The notes beneath the pieces were generated by a model. It ran no database searches and was not told the DNA's origin. It saw only the letters and a program-made list of their open reading frames with translations. A program made the position numbers and the translations under genes. Below, piece after piece: positions 59,696-64,000 of a DNA stretch of 64,000 nt. Positions within the stretch are counted from its first letter, which is position 1, and each line of letters starts with the position of its first letter. Origin of the DNA: Clostridiaceae bacterium (GTDB taxonomy: Bacteria > Bacillota > Clostridia > Clostridiales > Clostridiaceae); NCBI GenBank assembly GCA_014380625.1, contig JACMJL010000269.1, forward strand, positions 1 through 64,000, written 5' to 3'.

Positions 59696-60811
59696 ATGGA
59701 TTTTAAATTAATTGCTACTACGACCTTTGGGCTAGAAGCAGTAACTGCTAAGGAACTGAAGAAATTAGGCTATGAGGATTTAGAATTAGAAAATGGTAAG
59801 GTTACCTTTGATGGAGATGAAATGGATATTGCTATATGTAACATCTGGCTGAGAACTGCAGACAGAGTTCTAATACAAATGGCTCAATTTGAGGCAAGAA
59901 GTTTTGAAGAATTATTTCAAGGTACCCTTGCAGTAAATTGGGGGGAATATATACCTGAAGATGGAGTAATGCATATTACAGGTAAATCTATAAAGTCTCA
60001 GCTACATAGTGTACCTGATTGTCAGGGTATAGTTAAAAAAGCTGTAGTAGAAGGTATGAAAAATACATATAAAAAAGATTGGTTTGAAGAAGATGGACCA
60101 GTATATAAAATCGAAGTAGGTATATTAAAGGATTTAGTAACTTTAACTATGGACACCACAGGCCCTGGACTACATAAAAGAGGGTATAGGAATCTAGCAG
60201 GAGAAGCACCTATGAAAGAGACCTTAGCGGCAGCACTTGTTCTTTTAAGTGACTGGAATACTTCTAAAGAATTGGTTGACCCTATGTGTGGATCTGGCAC
60301 AATACCCATTGAAGCTGCCTTAATTGGTAAAAATATAGCGCCAGGGCTTAATAGAACTTTTGTATGTGAGCAATGGCCAATAATGCCTAAGGATGTTTGG
60401 GAACAGGTAAGAGAGGGTGCAGAAAAATCAATAAACAAAGAAGAATTCAGAATTTTAGCATCGGATATAGATGGAAGTGTCTTAAGAACTGCTAGAGACA
60501 ATGCTGTTAAGGCTGGAGTTGATAAATATATAGCTTTTCAAACACTCCCTATGGAAGAATTCAGTGCTAAAAAGAAAAAAGGGTGTATAATATGCAATCC
60601 TCCTTATGGCGAAAGAATAGGAGAGAAAGAGCAAATTGAAAAATTATATATAAGTTTAGGTAAAATGTATAGGAACCTTGATAATTGGTCATGTTTTGCA
60701 ATTACTTCCTTTGAAGACTTTCAAAAATTCTTTGGTGCAAAGGCAGATAAAAACAGAAAACTATATAATGGAAGACTTTTATGTTATTACTACCAATATT
60801 TGAGTAAATAA
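59696..60811 (+). CDS. THUMP-domain 23S rRNA guanine-N2 methyltransferase (RlmL-N/YpsC-like)
   Basis: The 371-residue protein has an N-terminal ferredoxin-like and THUMP domain (about 1-160) and a Rossmann methyltransferase domain with the SAM motif DPMCGSGTIPIEAAL near residues 196-210 and the catalytic CNPPYGERIG motif, NPPY being typical of amino methylation of bases. It matches the YpsC/RlmL N-half family that modifies 23S rRNA; the exact position is not shown by sequence. It follows exoA by 11 bases. Confidence 0.92.
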   Translation: MDFKLIATTTFGLEAVTAKELKKLGYEDLELENGKVTFDGDEMDIAICNIWLRTADRVLIQMAQFEARSFEELFQGTLAVNWGEYIPEDGVMHITGKSIKSQLHSVPDCQGIVKKAVVEGMKNTYKKDWFEEDGPVYKIEVGILKDLVTLTMDTTGPGLHKRGYRNLAGEAPMKETLAAALVLLSDWNTSKELVDPMCGSGTIPIEAALIGKNIAPGLNRTFVCEQWPIMPKDVWEQVREGAEKSINKEEFRILASDIDGSVLRTARDNAVKAGVDKYIAFQTLPMEEFSAKKKKGCIICNPPYGERIGEKEQIEKLYISLGKMYRNLDNWSCFAITSFEDFQKFFGAKADKNRKLYNGRLLCYYYQYLSK

Positions 60812-60818
60812 TAAATTA

Positions 60819-60858
60819 GAAGATACTAATCATATTTTAATAGATTAGTATCTTCTTT
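60819..60858 (+). terminator. Bidirectional terminator between convergent genes
   Basis: GAAGATACTAATC at 60819-60831 pairs perfectly with GATTAGTATCTTC at 60843-60855, then TTT. It separates the methyltransferase gene from minus-strand rqcH. Confidence 0.8.
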
Positions 60859-60872
60859 AAATTTAATAGGCC

Positions 60873-62618
60873 CTACTTAACCACAGTTAAACCAAGTTCT
60901 TCTGGACTTTTGGGGTCACTTAAAATAGTTTTATTAGTGTAATAAATAACCATACCAGGTTTAGCACCTGTAGGTTTTTTTACGTTTTTTATTTCTGTGT
61001 AATCCACAGCAACCTTTAGGGATTCTCTAGCTTTACTGTAAAAAGCAGCTAAAGCTCCAGCTTCAATTAAAGTATTATCAGGAATATCTCCGAACTTTTT
61101 GATTATAACATGAGAACCTGGAATATTTTTTGTGTGAAGCCAAAGATCATGTTTATCAGCAAATTTTGTTGTTAAAGCATCATTTTCGAAATTATTTTTT
61201 CCTACATAGATATCAATTCCATCAGAAGAAATAAGATGCATAGGCTTAGTAGCCTTGGCTTTTTTAATTTTATCTGTTTTCTTGAATTTAATGTAACCAG
61301 TTTGCATTAATTCCTTTCTAATTTCTTCAATTTCTTCGTAAGTCTCAGAATTTTTTATATTTGTAAAAACTGAATTTAAATAATCTAGCTCTTCAGTAGC
61401 ATTTTTAAGTTGTATTTTGCCTGCTTCTTCAGCTTTTTTCAATTTATTATATTTTTTAAAAAATACTTGAATAATTTCAGAAGGGGATTTAGTAGGGTCT
61501 AATTTGATACTTAAATACTCCTCTTTTTCTGAATAATAATTTAAAACTTCAATGGTTTTCATGCCTGGTTTTATATTATAAATATTTGCAGTTAATAGTT
61601 CTCCAGATATTTTAAAACTGTCTTTATCATCACATTCTTTAAGGGTATGTTCTAAAATTTTGATTTTTTTCAAACATCTATCTATATTAGTATTTATCAA
61701 TCTTTGCAAATCAGAGCTCTTAGAATTAAGTCTATTAAATTTATCTTTCTCATAGTAGAAATTCTCTAAAAGTATAGATGGAGTAGAATAGGATTTAGTA
61801 TTGGTTTCATCATACTTTCTGAGTTTGAAGCAATAAAAATCTTTAACAACACCATTTTCTAAGTATGTACTATAGTGGAAATCACCTTCCTTAATTTTCA
61901 AAAAGCTTTTTTGCGCAAAAAAGAATAAGTATCTAAGGTCAGTTTGCGCCTCTATTGAATTTGAATTAAAAAATTCATCTAACAAGTCCTTTGAAAAAGG
62001 TCCACTGATTCCAGTAAACATTTTAGAAAATAAATTTTCATCTGTTATTAATTCGTTAGTAGTGTAAAAGTCTTTAAAGTTGTCAAAGTTAAAATCAAGA
62101 GGATTTAATTTAGTTGATTCAGGTGGATAAATAAACTTAAGACCAGGATATATAGAGCGCACTGAATTTATATCAGGTGTTATGTGTTTTATACTATCCA
62201 TTATTATTTTATCTCTATGTCTTATCAAAGTAATATTACTGTGTCTACCCATTATTTCTATTATCAAGGAATACACACTGTTAAATCCAAGTTCATCCAT
62301 ACTCTCAAAATCAATTAAAACCACCCTATCAGTGTCAAGTTGTCTAATATCAATTATTTTACCTCCACCAAGATACTTCCTAAGCACCATACAAAACATT
62401 GGTGCTGTAAGGGGATTAGGTTTATTAACATTTGTGAGGTGTATTTTCGGATAGGTGGAACTAGAGCTTATTAAAAGACGATAAGAATTTTTTGCATTTC
62501 GTATATTTAAAACTATTTCATCCTTTTCAGGTTGATTAATTTTTTCTACTTTGCCATTAATTAATTCATCTTTAAGTTCTTTTACAATGCTGTATAAAAA
62601 AATGCCGTCTAAAGCCAT
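60873..62618 (-). CDS. rqcH: Ribosome quality-control factor RqcH (NFACT protein)
   Basis: RqcH binds stalled 50S subunits and adds C-terminal alanine tails that mark nascent chains for degradation. The 581-residue product has the NFACT-N domain with the Asp97-Arg98 pair in Q-L-D-T-D-R-V, needed for tRNA binding in the Bacillus protein, helix-hairpin and coiled-coil middle domains (about 300-430), and the NFACT-R domain with DLWLHTKNIPGSHVIIKK. The ATG at 62618 (minus strand) follows AAAGGATGA; the ATG at 62627 lies within that site. Confidence 0.95.
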   Translation of the reverse strand: MALDGIFLYSIVKELKDELINGKVEKINQPEKDEIVLNIRNAKNSYRLLISSSSTYPKIHLTNVNKPNPLTAPMFCMVLRKYLGGGKIIDIRQLDTDRVVLIDFESMDELGFNSVYSLIIEIMGRHSNITLIRHRDKIIMDSIKHITPDINSVRSIYPGLKFIYPPESTKLNPLDFNFDNFKDFYTTNELITDENLFSKMFTGISGPFSKDLLDEFFNSNSIEAQTDLRYLFFFAQKSFLKIKEGDFHYSTYLENGVVKDFYCFKLRKYDETNTKSYSTPSILLENFYYEKDKFNRLNSKSSDLQRLINTNIDRCLKKIKILEHTLKECDDKDSFKISGELLTANIYNIKPGMKTIEVLNYYSEKEEYLSIKLDPTKSPSEIIQVFFKKYNKLKKAEEAGKIQLKNATEELDYLNSVFTNIKNSETYEEIEEIRKELMQTGYIKFKKTDKIKKAKATKPMHLISSDGIDIYVGKNNFENDALTTKFADKHDLWLHTKNIPGSHVIIKKFGDIPDNTLIEAGALAAFYSKARESLKVAVDYTEIKNVKKPTGAKPGMVIYYTNKTILSDPKSPEELGLTVVK

Positions 62619-62734
62619 GAATATCATCCTTTCAAATTAACTATATAACTTAAGTTAATGAAATTAGTATATCATTTTATAGTTTTAAAATAAAGATAGA
62701 AAAACAATAACAATCAAGGAGTATATTAACAAGG

Positions 62735-62765
62735 GCAGTTGATATTTTTAAAATATTTCAACTGC
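62735..62765. other. Hairpin in the gap between rqcH and the next gene
   Basis: GCAGTTGA at 62735-62742 pairs with TCAACTGC at 62758-62765 across an AT-rich centre that can itself fold. It lies in the 213-base divergent spacer. No consensus promoter pair was convincing; a TATAAT at 62804-62809 may be the -10 of the next gene. Confidence 0.4.
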
Positions 62766-62831
62766 ATAATTGTAATTTATAAGTAAAATTATAAAAATAA
62801 GTATATAATGTTATTGGTGAGGTGTTAATAT

Positions 62832-63323
62832 ATGAGAAAATATATGAAATGGATAACTATTAGTTTAGTAATTATAATTATTGCTGGAATATTATTTTTT
62901 GCTAAAGAACAAATTATATATAAAGAACAAGTAAAAAATCCGGAAGTTACGAAATCAATGGAACAAATTGAAGAGGAAAATAAGCTGGATCTGGATAAAG
63001 TTAAAATTGATAAGTCTATAATAAAGAGCGCAGAGGATATTTACGATCTAATTCATCAAATGGCAAATACCTTAATTGTGGCAGAAGATAATCTGATTAT
63101 TGGGGAAATACCTATAAATGATCAAAGTATTAATGAAGCTATGTTTATTGTAAAAGATAATAAATTAATATCAAAGGAAGAAAAGGAAGTTTTTCTAAAT
63201 GTATTGAATGATTGGAAACATAAAGATTATTCAAACGGGGTACAAGCTCATAACTACACCTGGAAGTTATTAAAAGGAAATATGGGGAGAGCTAAAGAAC
63301 TTAGACCTGAGTTTAAGAAATAG
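62832..63323 (+). CDS. Membrane-anchored DUF6241-like protein
   Basis: The 163-residue product has an N-terminal signal anchor (residues 7-24, no lipobox Cys) and an extracellular domain with helices H-Q-M-A-N-T-L-I and VLNDWKHKDYSNGVQAHNYTWKLL (written as two parts around residues 125-149), ending in G-R-A-K-E-L. This pattern resembles the DUF6241 family of Firmicute exported proteins, of unknown function; the assignment is from memory. The start follows GGTGAGGTG. The gene stands alone, with a terminator after it. Confidence 0.7.
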   Translation: MRKYMKWITISLVIIIIAGILFFAKEQIIYKEQVKNPEVTKSMEQIEEENKLDLDKVKIDKSIIKSAEDIYDLIHQMANTLIVAEDNLIIGEIPINDQSINEAMFIVKDNKLISKEEKEVFLNVLNDWKHKDYSNGVQAHNYTWKLLKGNMGRAKELRPEFKK

Positions 63324-63417
63324 ACTTGAATTTATGGTAATATTTACGGCTGAAGATAATATTAGATATATTAGTTATGATAAATAGAAATTAGGATAAT
63401 AAATTAAGTGTATCGAT

Positions 63418-63459
63418 TAAGATGGGTATTCATATTAAGTGAGTATCCTTCTTTTTTTA
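63418..63459 (+). terminator. Terminator after the DUF6241-like gene
   Basis: GGGTATTCA at 63424-63432 pairs with TGAGTATCC at 63440-63448 (two wobble pairs), flanked by AAG and CTT, and followed by a run of seven T. Confidence 0.75.
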
Positions 63460-63486
63460 TTGATTATTTTTTAAAATTCATATTAG

Positions 63487-63526
63487 TTTAATCACTTTTA
63501 AAATTTTTATTCTAAAAGTGATTAAA
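63487..63526. other. Perfect 14-bp inverted repeat before the pilB-like gene
   Basis: TTTAATCACTTTTA at 63487-63500 is exactly complementary to TAAAAGTGATTAAA at 63513-63526, with a 12-base loop. It lies about 60 bases before the pilB-like ATG and about 40 bases after a terminator, so it may be an operator or part of a leader. Confidence 0.5.
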
Positions 63527-63589
63527 AATTTTGAGAGTAGTTATAATACTATGATGTAAGAGGCCTTAACCCCATGAGGAGTTGTTCTA

Positions 63590-64000
63590 ATGAACTTGAA
63601 ATTTGAAGAAATACTAATTCAGGAGAGTTTAATATCGTCGCAACAAATGGTTAGTTTAAAGAATCTACAAAAGACTAATGGAAAAGCACTGACAGAAATA
63701 CTAATCTCACAGGGAACCATCAATAAGAAAACAATAATAAGTATTTTGGAGAAAAAGTTTAATGTTTCATTCATTGATCTTGATAGTACAGAAATAAATT
63801 ATCTAGCAACTGAATCCATTCCAAAAGAAATTTCAGTAAAATATTGTGCTTTTGCCTATCAATTAAAGGGTAAAGTTCTATCGGTTGTTATGGCGGACCC
63901 TTTGAATGTAGAAGCAATAGATGCAATTAAGTTTGTTACCGGAAAGGAGATAAAAGCATATTTTGGAGTAGCAGATCAAATTACCACATTAATTGATAAA
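63590..64000 (+). CDS. pilB: Type IV pilus assembly ATPase PilB/GspE, N-terminal part (partial at right edge)
   Basis: The frame runs off the window after 137 codons, so the ATPase core is not seen. The visible part is the N-terminal type II secretion/pilus E (MshEN-type) domain: N-G-K-A-L-T-E-I-L-I near residues 31-40, the LEKKFNVSFIDLD helix-strand, P-K-E-I and VVMADPLNVEAIDAIKFVTG near 102-121. PilB/GspE ATPases power pilus assembly, and some MshEN domains bind c-di-GMP. The ATG at 63590 follows GAGGAG. Confidence 0.85.
   Translation, partial: MNLKFEEILIQESLISSQQMVSLKNLQKTNGKALTEILISQGTINKKTIISILEKKFNVSFIDLDSTEINYLATESIPKEISVKYCAFAYQLKGKVLSVVMADPLNVEAIDAIKFVTGKEIKAYFGVADQITTLIDK

Overview
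The window is strongly AT-rich DNA from a motile, endospore-forming, anaerobic Clostridium-like Firmicute. The evidence is a clostridial flagellar operon with a fused FliR-FlhB, a Firmicute division and cell-wall cluster (mraZ to divIVA, with tandem SpoVD/FtsI-type transpeptidases), SigI/RsgI, PyrR attenuation, RqcH, strong Shine-Dalgarno sites with many TTG/GTG starts, and [NiFe]-hydrogenase maturation genes. No tRNA, rRNA, insertion sequence, prophage or CRISPR array is visible.

Layout. 1-819: C-terminal end of a repetitive surface-type protein, closed by a strong terminator. 820-1868: non-coding DNA with a possible small RNA, one small helical protein in its own transcription unit, and the sigma-A-type promoter of the flagellar operon. 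1869-24161: one long same-strand flagellar operon: flgB-flgC-fliE-fliF-fliG-fliH-fliI-fliJ-fliK-flgD-(flagellar operon protein)-flgE-swrD-fliL-fliO-fliP-fliQ-fliR/flhB-flhA-flhF-flhG-PilZ protein-fliA-swrB-like-(small membrane protein)-flgF-like-flgG. It makes the MS ring, export gate and ATPase, rod, hook, placement GTPases, a c-di-GMP receptor and sigma-28. Flagellin, cap, hook-filament junction, stator, fliM/fliN and chemotaxis genes are not here.

24204-25278: two small genes behind a sigma-E-like promoter, probably a sporulation unit. 25323-30087: a CBS-domain Mn-dependent pyrophosphatase, a P-type Ca2+ ATPase and an unrecognised protein. 30296-33617: hypC-hypD-hypE-hypA-hypB, without hypF or a hydrogenase. 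33937-36222: a Lon-family protease with an intact Ser-Lys dyad but degenerate Walker motifs. 36242-38605 (minus): ychF-sigI-rsgI, with a short RsgI that lacks the usual Asn-Pro motif.

38811-54327: division and wall cluster: MraZ operator, mraZ-rsmH-ftsL-like-two class B PBPs-murE-mraY-ftsW/spoVE, terminator, then ftsQ-DUF881-sbp-DUF881-yggS-sepF-ylmH-divIVA. murF, murD, murG, ftsA and ftsZ are absent. 54426-62618: mtnN, a DksA/TraR-type protein, rluD, PyrR-attenuated pyrR-uraA, exoA, an rRNA methyltransferase and rqcH (minus). 62832-64000: a membrane-anchored DUF6241-like protein and the 5' end of a type IV pilus PilB/GspE ATPase gene.

The observations most worth following are the Lon-family pseudo-ATPase protease, the altered RsgI joined to ychF, a conserved-looking 69-residue membrane protein in the flagellar operon that seems to start at ATT, the sigma-E-like two-gene unit, and candidate RNA elements at 976-1094 and before flgE. 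Nothing here is a proven new system. All calls come from reading the sequence, without database searches.
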